Shown: piece by piece, positions 13,151-28,100 of the stretch
How positions within the stretch are numbered: the stretch's first letter is position 1
Layout of the letters: every line of letters begins with the position of its first letter
NCBI RefSeq assembly: GCF_039555335.1
Contig: NC_092628.1
Span: 29,350,128 to 29,414,127 of the forward strand
DNA length: 64,000 nt
Direction: 5' to 3'
Source of the DNA: Amphiura filiformis
Lineage: Eukaryota; Echinodermata; Ophiuroidea; Amphilepidida; Amphiuridae
The notes under the pieces: generated by a model
What the model saw: the letters and a program-made list of their open reading frames with translations, nothing else
The model's database searches: none
What the model was told of the DNA's origin: nothing
Translations under genes and position numbers: made by a program

Positions 13151-16100
13151 CTGTGAAGAAAAATAGAGTCAAAGAATTAACATAGAGAATATATAGGGTG
13201 AGAGGGGGGACATAAGATAATGTGCAGCAATGTTTTATGCAGAGTGTATGAGAAGTATATGAATGCTGAAATTAAGTGGTGTTTTAGGCAAAGGTATTGG
13301 GCAGGCAGCAAATTAGAAGACAGAATTTACTGGCAATCAACAGTATTTTCCAAGCAGGAATTGGACCAAAATATTGCATCGCAGTGTCTCTTCAAAATTG
13401 TTCCCAGCACAGGAACATGCCCTTGGGCATACCAGAGATAAACAATGCCCACTGAGAAACCATTTAAAAATCTTTGCTCCCCTCTTAACGACTAACTCCT
13501 GACACATCCTTGTAGAATTTTAAAGTTATAATACAACCATATAACTTTTACACCCTGGCGCGTATGTGACATCAGTGTGTATATCATTGGGCACAGCGTC
13601 AAATCACAAGTGCTTGCTCAAATCACTGGCATACACACACGCACGTTTATAGACATTGCACAGATGCAACAGCTGTCTCAATATGTCATAGCCACTTCCA
13701 TTCTTTTAAAGGAGGAGAGCGTGGCCTAGCGGTTAAGGCGTTGGACTGTGAATCCAAGGGTCAAGGGTTCGAATCCCAGGTCCGCCTGAGCTCGGCTGGC
13801 TCTTTGTGTCCTTCAGCAAGGTACTTCACTCTACTTGCTTAGTTCTTCGGAGGGCACTTTAAGCTGTCGGTCCAGTGTACATGCATATTTTCTCACATTA
13901 ATGTAGTGTGCATGTTAAAGAATGTCACAGGCTATTTGAAGAGCAGGGGATCATCCCGGTACTGTTGACTGTATTTCAAAAATACACTCATCTACTCTAG
14001 GTTCCAGAGTAAAAAATAAGTACAGCTTGTCTGTACGCAGTGCAATAATACTCATACATATGAGGGAGGCACTTATAAGGAAGAAGAAACAGTGAGTTGG
14101 TTCAGGACTAGACTATTTCGATTAGATCCTTTTAAAATTTGCATTTCCTATCCCAGTGACCACACAATCTGGAACGAAAGGGCCTACTTGCTTTTGATTT
14201 GGCCTTTCGAACTCACCATATCGTCTCACAGGTATTCACATATTCATCTAAGAATCTTATTAAATGTGTGATTAGTTTAATCATTGAAGGTGGGAAAATT
14301 CTAACCAATAGCAAAATTATAAAATCGGGCCGCATAATGAATAATTATGTTTTGCTTCAATGGCAATTGTTGGCAGACAAGATCAGTGACTGGCGCTATA
14401 TACACAGGAATGGTGGTACTTACATGGTGGTGCCTATGTAAACTGAGCTCAAAAAGAAACTTATAATTTTTTACAACACGTGAATCACAAGGTCATATCT
14501 TAAAATACTGTCAATCAAAATGAACCAAAATTACACACAGGATTACTTTAATACTCTACTCAAAACACATGTCAGTAAGCCAATCCGTTGTCCAACTGAC
14601 ACAACAGCAAAATGCACTGTCATGGGACAGCATCATGGACTTCATCCACTTTCACAGCCCAACATTTGGCACCCAGCACAAAAAATCTGTGAGAATGCAC
14701 ACAAGATCCTTGCACAGATGATAAAACGGTGCTGCTTTCTGCTTTTCATACACTTTTTTCATGAAACAGGGCTGGGCTGTGAATGTGTTCCAGGAAGCTG
14801 TTCCATGTCAGTGCATTTTGCTGTTGTGTCAGTTGGGTAACTGCGTGGTTACTGACATGTGTTAAGAGTAGAGTATTGAAGTAAACCTGTGTGTAATTTT
14901 GGTAGAATTTGATAGACAGGATTTCAAGATATGACCTTGTGAAAAATTATAAGTTTCTTTTTGAGCTCAGTTTATTAGCATAACATCATGCTCATTTCAA
15001 GGGTGCATAGTTTGCTATCTGATTCAAAGCATGTAGATCATTTTCTTGGGGCATACAGGAAGGTGACAATTTCAATTGAACAAGGTTTTTGAAAAAAGAA
15101 GCAGAAATAATGGTTTAACAAATGATCTATCGGAGTAGACTAGTTTCAGACCTGAATAAATTGAGACTTACCTATACAAGATGAAATAAAATAAATTTTT
15201 CTACTCTGGACTTTGAAGTCAAAAGTATGACAGTATCCTACTAGAAGACCTGAAAATCAAAAGAAGAACATAATACAATTTGTTACTATCATTAAGGGCT
15301 GGGGTATGAACGTTTGGACAGTATTTATTTTGGGACATTAGAGCACATCAGACATATCGATTGCATTCTGAATACGAAGAATGTCATTCTGATATCAAAT
15401 AATTTTGAATTTTGAAATTAGCAATTTAATACACATTTTATGGCAAATCATTAAAATTGATATTTTGATATTTAACAGTACTTGAAGTAAACTTTATAAA
15501 TCTGATGATTTATACTTAAAGTGTATGTAGGTGGGTTGAAAAGCCGACGATCAATTGAAAATTTTGACCTTTCGTATTGAAGATATGGATTTTTTTCCCA
15601 AAACACAAAAAAAAATTAGGTCTTTTTGGGAAAAAAATCCATATCTTCAATATGAAAGGTCCACATTTTCAATTGACCGTCGGCTTTTCCTCCCTACTAC
15701 ATATACTTTAAGAATATATCATTAGATTTACATAATTTACTCAAAAATTCGAAAAATATCAAATTTTTATAATTTGTCATAAAATTTGTATTATATTGTG
15801 ATTTTCAAAAATGACAATTATTTGATATCAGAAAGACATGCTTCGTATTCAGAATACAATTCGATAGGTCTGAGGTGCTCTCATGTGCCACAAAAAATAC
15901 TATCGAAACGCAATAAACGCTCATTTTAGATCCCTTAACCTCAACTAGTCTACATTAGATTTGGGCAAAACAGGTGTTTAGAGTTTTCACAGATGTCTTA
16001 TGCACAACCTACCCAAACACCCTATAACTGAGTTCCATCACAATTTTTTTGGTGATATAGCGAGTGTTCTGTGTAAATACGGAAGTAGGGGTCCTCATTG

Positions 16101-19100
16101 GCTAATTGAATCACGTCATGAATTATTCGCACTTTGTTCACTGAAAAAGCCAAATACCACCATTTGATGCCGGTGTGAACTGGTTCTTTTCTTAAATGTC
16201 CAAATGCATAGTGATCTTACTAAGAACTACTTGCACTATACCCAGAGGAGGATTTATGTCCTTCCCAATACACCCTGGGTAAACTATTTAGCCAGCTCAG
16301 CAAACAAACAAAGGTCACCTGTACACAACATAAGTTTGTGTTGAAGTTTGCAATTTCACTATGTACATTGATAAGAAAATAAGAAAGTTTAATCGATACT
16401 GTGAAGTATCCTCTGTAAGTAGCAACTTTTGTTGTTCTATCAACTAGGCACTACACTATGACAATTTCAAATCAAAATCTTTCTAATAGTATTCAATGGA
16501 ATTTGCTACCTCAAGTGGCAGCTGAAAACCTGTGAACACTTTTGCAAAGAATTATGGAAAGTTCTGAAATCAATCTCTGCACTACATCCAAAATAAAGAG
16601 GGGCATTCTTCACCTACAGTGGGTGTACACAGCAGGTGGTACACAGCGGTGTAACAATAAATCATTGTTTTTCCCTCCTTGGAAGCAACTGCTGTTGCAT
16701 ACCAATACACTCAAATACACACTGGTAATAAAGATAAAACAATGAAAATACTACTCTACTATAATTAAAGACTTTAAATAATTAAAGAATTTATCGCGTC
16801 TGATGTCACTTTCAATTTACGATCCTTGATTGGTTTACACAGGTTAATAGCGCGTAAAAGGAAGAACAATCTATCTGGTGCTGATCTGAGAAAAGGAATA
16901 GCAGCAAATGGCGAAAAATTACGTTTACAAGGCAAAAAGCAGCTTTTTTAGGCATTGTTGACATGGTGCCTTCGTGAAAGAAAGTTTCCTACTATAAGGA
17001 CCTAACTTTTGAGATGGTTTGCATGTTTGAAGGTGCAAAATTAACAATAAGGCGCTCGGTTATACCGCCGCGTTCAGCAAGTCATCATCACGACACTTGT
17101 AAACAAACCGTGCTCGAATTTGATTGACAGATGACGTCAGACACGATAAAATCTTTTTATCTCTGTCTTTAATTATACTACTTAACAAAAAATATAAATT
17201 TATCAATTATTGAAAAGAAAACCAAGAATTTTACCTGGAACCAGTATATCTCCAAAGCCAAGCATAGAATACATATTGCACACACTGAATGCTGAGTGGG
17301 ATAATCTTGGTACCACTAACAGCACTGGAATCTGTAGGGAAAGAAAATACAAACAGTTTGTGAACACAAAACTCATAACATGTCTCTAATACTCCTCCAG
17401 CAAGTATACCTTAACTATAATAATATAACAATTGCACAACATAACATCTGTATGTACAAATTGAGACTAAACTTTCCAAATTAAAGATCATGGTATATAA
17501 TGCTCCTCAAATGTTGTCGTAACTCAAGTTGCACTGTAGTATTTTATTTTTACATGCTGACATACCACTTTCTTTGGTGTGAAGCCTAAACCTTTCCTTA
17601 AACTCCTGAACCTCCCCCTTCCCCACTACCACTACTAATGTTGGGTACTACTACATGTAGGGTAGGTGCATGATCAACAGCACAGGATTCAACATTGATT
17701 GGGAGGAATGAAGGCTCATTTACATTATCCTATTGAAAGTGTCCCAACACTTTACACAACCAAATAGATGTGCATCCATCCCTACCTTCTCTAAATACAG
17801 TGTTTGTATTGTATACCAATCTCTACATTGGCATATCATGCCGACATGCCCTTACGGATAGTCTACGGTTAGAGGTGCCTCATCTCTATCTCATGATCAT
17901 GTGATTGAATAGCGATAAAATCTAGGATCAAACATCTGAAGACTTTATAAAAAAACAATACAAAGTCATTCTACCTGTTCTTTAGCTCCATCTCCACCAG
18001 TCGCTACTTCCACCATAACACTCTTACCATCCTGTAATTAATAATCACAATAAATAATTACAGTTTAATGTGCATTTTGCTATTCTACCACCCTCTTGTT
18101 AGGGTATGGCTCAGTAGATATACACGAAAAACTTATAATTTCCAAAATGTCAGTTGCTTTGGACAATAAATTTGTGAGTTGCATATACTTGCATGTATTA
18201 CAGTGCCCCGTACGGTAGACCTCTATGTTGTTCACAGACAGAAAATACAAATTGAACGACTTCTTTGTCAAATGACCGAATTTGCAAGAAAGGTTATGCA
18301 CATATAACATTATGTAGTCCTAGGTATCTGGTGGTACACAAATCTAAACTTTTTAGATTAACGAGGTTGATGAGGCTGTGGATCATAAAAAAACCCTAAC
18401 CCTAACACCCAAAAATCTTACAAAATCTTACGATGAATAAATCTGCGCATGCATGAATCCCAGGGTCTGCGATGACGCAATCACCCTAAGTGTTATATGC
18501 GCACGGAATTCCTGGCCGGGCAGCAATACCCCGTGTAGCTACCGGTCCGTGATCGTGTGCTTGGCATGCGAGGGGTCAAAGGTTCGAATCCCGGGGGTGC
18601 CAAGTCAAAATTCTTCTTCTCCTTGACTTTTTCGGATCTTCTTTGACTTCCGATCCCAAAAAGCAGGGTCCAGTGTTAGGGTTAATCATGGAAGTCAATT
18701 TGTACTTACCTTAGTAAATAGGGGTGTTATAAACACAAAGAATATGTCATATATAAACAACAAGCCTAGCAACAGGAAACATGTCTGCAAGAAAAGAAAA
18801 CATGATAAACAACAGTAAGCATAAGTGACATCAACAGTTGAAGACATGACTTGAGCGTGGTCGCCATAACCTACTCAACCCTCCGGTCTAGCCTTACCCA
18901 TTTTCCTTTTAAATATATTTGTATACATGTATGTGTCGGGGTTCAAATTCGTTAAAAATTTTGCGTAGCAGTTTTTGGCTAATTCATCATAATCAGGATA
19001 CTTCCATATAATAAAGCACTATAAATAGTTCTATACAAATGCAAAATTGGGTAGCAGTTACTTCAAAATATGGAGCAAACTGCTATGCGATACAGCCGAA

Positions 19101-22100
19101 TTCGAACCCGGATATGTGTGTATTTGTAAAGTAAATTTGAAAGTAAATTTGAAAAGATGAAACTACCAGATACTATGTCCAGTACTTATTGACACAGAGC
19201 AAATCAATTATATCATAATCAAGTCATTGGTCGCAACACATAGTGGCATACATGAAGGACAAAATATGTCTCCGAACAAAACATTTTTGAAGGATACGCT
19301 ACCAGTAACGGAGTCGATACTCCTCCACTGTTATATCTCAAACTTTTAAACTGTATCTTTAAAAGTTAACAAGGAATAACTTTTATTATAATATAGCTAG
19401 CTCTAAACCTATATGACACTATGTGAAACGGACAATTTAGAAAATCACTCTACGCCACTATGTGTTGCGACCGACGAAGTGTTACATTCCTCATTGTTCA
19501 AATAGCAACATATTATTAGGACTTTTTCTAGCCCTCACGATGAATTTAATGGAAATCTATTTGTCATGTTGGAATGTATGGATGGGGAATGATTTGAACA
19601 ATACCATACTTGGTATCTCAGAAAGCAAGCTTTGCACATGTATATATAGCATTTGGCGAATATTAAACCAAACAATCCAGACACATTGGCATTTTCAACT
19701 CTGCTGGTTTCATGGATGGGGTATATGTTTATTTCTCAGAAATTTTTATTGTATATAGTGTAACAGTGTATTTATGTATGCATTCCAGAGAGAGACATTG
19801 TATCAACTTATTAATCAGAATTAATGCTAAATTTATATTTGTGAATATCACTACAGGCAAAAATTACCATGTTATCACAATTAACAATAGCAAATTAATT
19901 GATTTCATAAATAATAAGGATCGACCAAGCATCAATGAATCAATGGTCAATCAAAAGATCGAACTGATTTATTTATATTGCCTAATATTATGTTTACAGT
20001 TATCAGCCGTACCTTCATAGAGGTTATCCACGTTACTCATGTGTGACTTCTAACAATAGGCGCTGATTCCCGTAGTATTCCTCATTCAAACCAATTCAAT
20101 GCACGACCTCTTGAGTTACCTGCATGACTTTGGCGGGCTATTTTGAAACAGTCATGGTTGCACATGCAGGTACTTCTTTTGAAAGTCCTAAACAAGGTAT
20201 AGCAGTCGCTGATAGGATATGCAGCTTATAGAACATGGATAACATCTATTAATATCATCACCCAAAACTCACCTTAAAATTCTTTAAGCGAATAAGTCGC
20301 AATATGCTGATACAGAAACAAATACCAAGTGTGTCTAACAAGATCCAGGCAAAATCCTCATGTCTATACACGAACCAACAGGCTACAAACGCTATACTGC
20401 CTAATGCTAGAATAACACTGACTATGGTAGGTCTGGTTGACAAAAATGGCACCTTGTTTGGTGGTAACCTGTGAATGAAAAACAAAACAACAACATAATA
20501 ATATATAAGCCTCAAAGGCAAACTACAATCTAAAACTGGTCAACAACATTTATATTTTTGAACTAAATATTTTAGAGAAACCATTCTTTGTCATCAGCAG
20601 TTTAATGCTGATAGGTCGAGTGACTGATGACAGTGGGACAGTTGGGACAATTGGGACAGTGTTTTTAGTGGAGTGTCATATATTCTGGTAATTCCCTGGC
20701 ACTTCTCTATTTTATTTCAGTTGGGCTATAGTCTCTTGTTTGATGTATAATTGCTTCCATCACTTTTCTTAACAAAAGCTTGTCTTCTCTGCAGAGAACT
20801 TTGACATTGTAATGTCCAGTTTATGTCTAGTACATTCTTGCTGTGCTCTGCTAATGCCAGTACACCACACAATTTTCGGTAATCTGAGAATGTTTTCACT
20901 ATATCATCTAGCGCGGGGCTCCGCCAAATAGCGGCCTTGTGGCATCACATGGCGCCGCCGTGGCTTCCCAGTGGCCTGCGCGCCCGCTTAGATTTGAAAA
21001 TAAATAAATAAACAATGCGATTCCCATGTTATCCTTGTAAAGACAGGCTAAAATAGTACAAAATGTTGCACCAAATGGCGTCATTTGCACCTCAAATTAA
21101 AAAATTGATAGCTTCACAGGGGAAACCCCTCTGACTCCCAGCAATTCGCAGCCATTGAGTGGCGCTTTGCAGTTTTTTTTAAATTTCATGTGGCGCTTCA
21201 ACAAATTTATTTGAGGAAGCCTGATCTAGCGTCTTCAACAAATGCTGATGATACAGTGATACTATATTCATTTGAGGTTGCCTTGGCAGTGTATTGTTTA
21301 AGATGTTCATCTAAAATTCCCTCTGTTTTTCCCACATACACTTAAAAGGGCATTTCTTGATCCACAGCCTCATCCCCCCACTTTTCTCAAAAAAAGTTGA
21401 GATTTTTATACCACTGGAAACCTCTGGTTACATAATGTTTATGTACCAAAAATTTCTTGCAGATTAATTTGTGTAGCAAAAATATCGTTAATTACAAAAT
21501 TACAACAGTGGCCTATGGAGCAGTGTAATACACATAATCATGCATATCCTGCAAACGCAAAATAGTAATCCACTGAAAATTTGGGAATAAACTTTTTTCG
21601 TGGATATCTACTGAAAAATGTTATAAAAAGAGAATGCTAGGATCACGAAATCCTCCTTTAATTGGAACATAGAATATAATGAAAGGATTGAATACGGTCT
21701 ACAAAACCCATTACCTAATCTTGCTTTTTAAATATTTTGAGATTATCTGTAAGGAGTTTTAAATGCAATAATTCATTTAAATAAGTATATACAGAAAAAT
21801 CCAAAGTACATACCTTTGTTTCCAAGGAATGATTTTTCTTCCAATTGGAGCCAAACATTGATGCATGCCATTACAGGCTCCTATACAGTATAAAGTTATT
21901 ACAACATACACTATGGAAAGAGAAAAATACAAATAAAATGTGATGCAATAATCTGTATTCCAAAATAATGATAAACGACAACGACGACAATGATGATAAT
22001 AATAATCATTATGCAAAAACAAATCCATAAAAATACCATTTTTCCAGTATAACTTTAAATGCCCACATCATACTAGCAGTTACTGAAATTGACAGCAAAA

Positions 22101-25100
22101 TTACGCTGTCAATATTACATTCCAATGTTATGAATTCCATATTTACAAACATTTTAATGTGAATTGTTGCCTTTCTAACAAAATGGCGGCTAAACATTGC
22201 AGTTTTATTCTATAGATTTTTTGCTGATATTAACAGAGAAATTACCGAACAGTCTTGTTAGGCTGATACGATCTTTAGCTTGCTTTCGTTGTTGAAAGGG
22301 ATTCAATCATGATTCACTGTTGTTCATCACCAGTTAACAACTTACGTCTGATGCGTCTGTGTGGTTCATTTCGCTCAGGCAGCTAAAGCTGCTCTCTCGA
22401 ATTAAACCATGCAGACGGCGCGGACGCATCATGGTTAAACGGTGATGAACAATGGTGAAACATGATTGAATCCCTGAATTTGTATCTTTTTATGTGTGTA
22501 ATTTCTATTCATGTAACATTTAAATTAATCTTACCAACATAATCATAAAAGAAAAAGAGCAGCAGAAGCACAGCAAATATCATGCAGACCCATATCAACA
22601 CAATGACAGGTGTGATAGTGACCGATTCCTCTTCCTCTTCAGTCACATCTTCTTCTTCACTACTATCTGAATTACATGTTGATTGCTGGATGCCGCTGGC
22701 TTGCACGGCGGTAGCACGTTCTCGCTTCCTTTGAAGTTTAGCTCTGTGAGTATGGAAATTGACTTGAGTGTCAGTCTGTGTCAGAAATACTGGTCCAGCA
22801 ATTCAATGAAATGGTCTTGAACAAATTAATTCTTAAATGGCAAAGGTACTTTTCTTCTCTGTTTGTGTTTGTAGCCAGTTTTTTTAGTGCATATACAAAT
22901 CATTTACAAACATATACAAAAAAGCCAGAAAAATAATCTAAAAATCCTTCTTTAACATAATTATAACATCTACCAACTTTGTATTTCCTAAGACCATAAG
23001 GGAACAAACCAAAAGATCAATGACGTCCTATAAACGTAACTAGTTTCTTTTCTCGGCCGATCCCCTCCCTCCCTGCCGGAAACGTAATAATGAAATGTTG
23101 AAAATGTTGACATAATAATAATAATGACACATTCTTCAGACCGATGTTTTTGTACAAACGTAATCAAGTATTTTTACCCCCTCCCCCCAAACGAAACTTG
23201 TAGGACGTCATCGATCTTTTGGTTTGTTCCCTAAAGATGCCATAGATTCTTCCATAGGATTACCCAAGTTCACGCCAAAATGTCACAAATTTTGAAAAAA
23301 TTAAAAACACTCTGGTCAGCACATAAAAGAGATAACTGGATTACTTTTAGTGTTTGTTTATGTTTATTAACATTCATATGAATGCACGCAAGTAGAAAAA
23401 CTTCAATGTTTTCATGTCTAAATAATTTTAATATCCAAATTTTCACTCTTGTCGGTGGCCATGCAAGGGAGGTCCCTCAGGACCCAATCTAATTATCTCA
23501 TTCATGCGTCAATGAATTTAAAACTGTGTTGAAATAACCAAAACCGTCTCTGAGAATAACTTGGTATTCATCAGTATGCTTTTACAACAATACCGTAAAA
23601 CCTTGTCTACAAGCATGTGGAGTGATTTTGATGAAGGCTATATTTAACGAAGCAGCCATAAATATCCCAATGCAATAGGTCGGTCTTACAATAGTACTTG
23701 TTTGTATATGCTTGTATCGGTAATTTATTTGCTAAAACTCCATAATGTTCTAATTTTGTCGATGGATGGCGCCTGGATTAATTTAGCTTTCATCAAAAGC
23801 ACACTATATGCTTATAGACAAGGTTTTACGGTATGTATCAATATATCAGATAACTTACTGTCTATATGCTGTCACACCACACCAGTATCCACCTATGGCT
23901 ATGGTTCCTACAGCCATCAGCCATATCACAAGTAAATTCCAATCTATCTCTGGCACTTCTGGGTTGTAGAGAACTCCTTGAACTAATTTGTTGTCACCAG
24001 CCTGAAAAGAAATTTATGACATGGGTACATGGGTAAACAATCAATTAAAAGGCACCCCATCACCCAACACAACCTAATTGCCCTATCTACATGTAGTACA
24101 GTGTACAGGCTCAAAGATATCCCAATAAATGATGCTCTACCTGCTACCCCAAATTGTAGACGCATACATGTGTAAGCTTATGCCGTAAGTTATTTCATGC
24201 ATGCAGGACAGCCATTCTTATTGCTTTGTTGACAAAATACACACTTTAAGGTTCTAAGGATTTCATGCTATATGAATATACATGTAGGGTTACTTCAACT
24301 AGACACTTGTTTAGCATTTTAGCTTATGAAATCAAATCAAAACATTTTTAAACTTTCACATGATTGGGGAAACAAATTAAGTTTGTAATCGCAACATTCA
24401 CCTATGAAATAAAACAGAACAGAACAAAATAAAATGTAACATAACAAAACAACAAATATGTTGACTTACCTTTCTAATAATATCTCTGTGGTCTTCAGCA
24501 GTAAGTAGGACTACTGGGATCTTCACAGACTCATTCATGGATGGTGCAATCTGCAAGTATTATGTACACATTTACAGAATGTATCAAACAATTCTTCCTA
24601 TATATGGATGTATATCTCAAATTGTTGAGTACTGTCGCACAGGTTTTATGTGCAAATAACATTTTTTTTAGTTGACTACAATGTATGCATGATTCTGGAA
24701 CATGGGGTATTGTGATGATAATAGACACTGGATGATCCGCTTCTCTTTTGAAGGAGTCTGTAACTTTTAACATGTCAGATTGTCAGGTATGGTGTTTTTG
24801 CTGCATGAGACCAACAGCTTGATAAGACTTCTGAACCACAGCTTAAATGTGACATCTGAACCACTCACATGACCCTACATGTATTGTCTACTTCAATCAG
24901 TATGGTCTGAAGGAGGCATCGGGTGAGGATTTAGATAAATTTGAATTGATGTGTCTCAATTTGATCAACAAACACAATCTATACATTGGTAAGCAAATGT
25001 TCTCAGGACAGATCCAAATACCGTATTTCGTCAAATGGGCGTTACTTTTTCCCAAGGGGGGGGGGGGCGTTTATTAGAGGTCATTTTAGCACGACAATTC

Positions 25101-28100
25101 CCGTTAAAATCATTAGGTAAGCTTAAAAGTCACACTAAAATGACGAACTATGAACTTTTGACACAGACTTTTGGTTCACTTCCGGATTTCTGATGCAGAT
25201 TTTCACCATTTATTGCTGCTATTACCGACCATGTGAGCAACTTGGTAAGCTTACTACACAAGATAGCATGAAAGAATTTTTGAAATAGCTTGGTTAAAAA
25301 AAGTGGTGGGGCGTTTATTTGAGGGGGGGACTATTTGACTAAATACGGTAAGTAAAATTAAAATTAGACCCCATCAGGATCTCAGAGACTCTCAGGTCCA
25401 AGTGACATCTACTGGGCTTGGACCTGGGATCCTGATGGGATCACACCATGCTACATAAATGGTATTAACACATTAAGTGAAAGCCAAGTCTCTTAGTGTT
25501 TGATTCGTATCACGGTTTCACTAGTCAGTAACTACTAACTGAGTTTCCCCTTCTCCACCGTGTCCCGACTCGGCATATAAACATTATACTTTATCAAGTT
25601 ATTTTGATCTCTCCTGAGAACATTTGCTTACATCAGTGATTTATGAACAATCCTGATGAATTTGCTCAGAGACAATCTATTTTGGTTTTTTAACCTGATA
25701 GACACATTTGAAGGGAGAGCAAGTCTCACAATTTTTGTCAAAGTTTCCCACCAGGTAGGTGCAAATTCACAAGCCTTGCTTTTTTGAAACTTACGCCTTA
25801 CACTAAGCAGTGATATATTAGTAATATTACATTGCTCGGCCAACTTCAAACCAAACATGCATGAAGTTTAACTTACCACAGCTGAATCTGTGACAACAAT
25901 AGTTCCATTTGCTCCAGCTTTTTGTGCAACCAATCCTTTGTTTACAAAAGTGCAATTTCCTCTTAATACTGCCACCAGCGTTCCTTTGAGCTGGGCTGCA
26001 TTGGATGGGGTCTTGCACAAGTCAGTATCGGTCCGATCCAGTAATGGACGGAACTCCTGTTGTGAATGATAACAGAACTGCAATATTAACTACATGTGTA
26101 TGGTACTTTTTAATTACCGTATTCGTCCGAGTATAGTCCCACGTTCGAGTATAGTCCCACCCGCCAGTTTTTTTTTAAAGTTTTTTTTTTTGGTTTTGTA
26201 ATGTCCCTGGACCTAGACCTAAATGCTAGGATCATATTTTGTATTCATGTCATACTCTATTAATGATATCAAGATGCATTCAAATTCAATGCATTTTGAT
26301 ATCATTAGTAGAGTATGACATGAATACAAAATATCAGTTTGCATATATTAAAAATACAAAACATGTTGAATTTTTTTTTTTTTTAGGTCAACCATGAATG
26401 ATCCTAGCATTTTCGTCTAGGTCCAGGGAAACTCCAAAAAAAAAAAAAAAAAAAAACTTTTTTGAAATTTGAGTATAAAAATTGTCAAAATTTTCAACTA
26501 AAAACGGGTGGGACTATACTCGGACCAATACGGTACTATGATTTCTATGCGGTGAAAAATTTCTCTGAAAATGAATAAAACAAAACAATAATTATAGTTT
26601 TTCCCTTGGTCTGACAATGCTCCTCAGACACTACCTACTCATAAACTGCCAGGGTTTTTGCTACTGGCAACTTTTGCCGGCAAAAACCGGCAAAAACCAG
26701 TTTTTGCCAGGTTTAAACCGGCAAAAATGGCAAAAACTCACATATAGTTACTCAAATATTAAAAAGTAACACAGAAAGCTCATAAACAGTACATTGTTTG
26801 TAGCACACAACTTTTAATGAATCATTCAACATATTTTTTGTCTCATCAAGTCCTTAAAATGAAAAAGTTTTGAATTTGATATATGCCACATTTTGGTTAA
26901 ATGCACTTGAGCAATGAAAATGCATACCTTTAATTTCTTAATATGTTACTTATAATTACAAAATCTGGCCTAGTTACACTCAGAAAATTATTTTTGTAAC
27001 TTAATAATTTGTTTTGAGGAGAAAAAAAAGAATTATAAATCACTTTTTTAGTTTTTGCCGGCAAAAACTGTTTTTTGCCAAGCGGTTTTAACCGTTTTTT
27101 TTCCACTTGTAGCAAAAACCTGCGAACCATGTAAACTGCATTAACATTTATAATGCAAGGGTCCAAAACAGCATAACTTTGATTTAATGCATGTCATGCA
27201 TTGATTTGTTTGAAAATCATCTGGCTATGAATTGAACTTATTTTCAACTACAAAGTAAACAAGTGTGGTTAAAAACAAAATGTCATGTTCAAATTGTTAC
27301 CTTGTACCAAAGAGAATAAGAGAATTAATCTAAAGTGCAAACTCAAAATTGCCCTGAGTGTAACGCTACATGGTAAATCCGCCATTTTTGTTTGTCCCTC
27401 AAGGGCAGGGACAGGCGATTTGCGCGAAAAAAAATAGCAAATTACGCGGAACTTTTTTTCAGTGCAAATCATGTATCCTTGCCCATAGGAAAAAAATAGC
27501 CAATTGCGTGGAGATTGTGCGGAAAAAAAGTTCTGCGAAATCGCTTGTCCTTGCTCATGGGGAGCAAATAATGCACCTCAGCACAATAATTTGTGTCTTT
27601 TAAGTTTAAGCCTTACAAAGATGTGCACTCAGCACACATTTTTGGTATTTACTTATTCGCTAAATACGCACTGTTTAAACGTGAATAAAACATTTTCTTA
27701 GACGCTTGTCCCACATGTTATACACAAAACACTGAAATCCTTGTACTGGGGAGTCACCTTACAGCAGCAGCTAATGACCTGCTCCCCAAGGGAGCAGAAA
27801 ATCTGAAAGTCGGGTCCGTTGTAGAGTTTGGAGTCCGGGACTCCAAAATGCAGCCTAGCGCTACCCCTGCTGCTCCCCTTCATTTTGGTTTGTCCCTCAT
27901 GGGGAGCAAAGAATGCACCTCAGCAGTCAGCACAATAAATTATAAATGTCTTTAAATTTGAGCTCTACAAAGGTATGCATACTCGGCACACATTTTTGGC
28001 ATAACATTTTACACGTATGCAACAATGCACTTTTTAATCAAAGTTTAATTTTCCGGGCCCGTTCATAGTAAACCTATCAGGAGGGACACATTTGCCCTCC

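Noticed and set aside
14520-14840. 106-codon open frame
   Set aside because: It lies inside a foldback element with long inverted arms and has no recognisable motif.
18389-18406. Telomere-like CCCTAACCCTAA
   Set aside because: Only about two units, and it is the tip of an inverted-repeat element.
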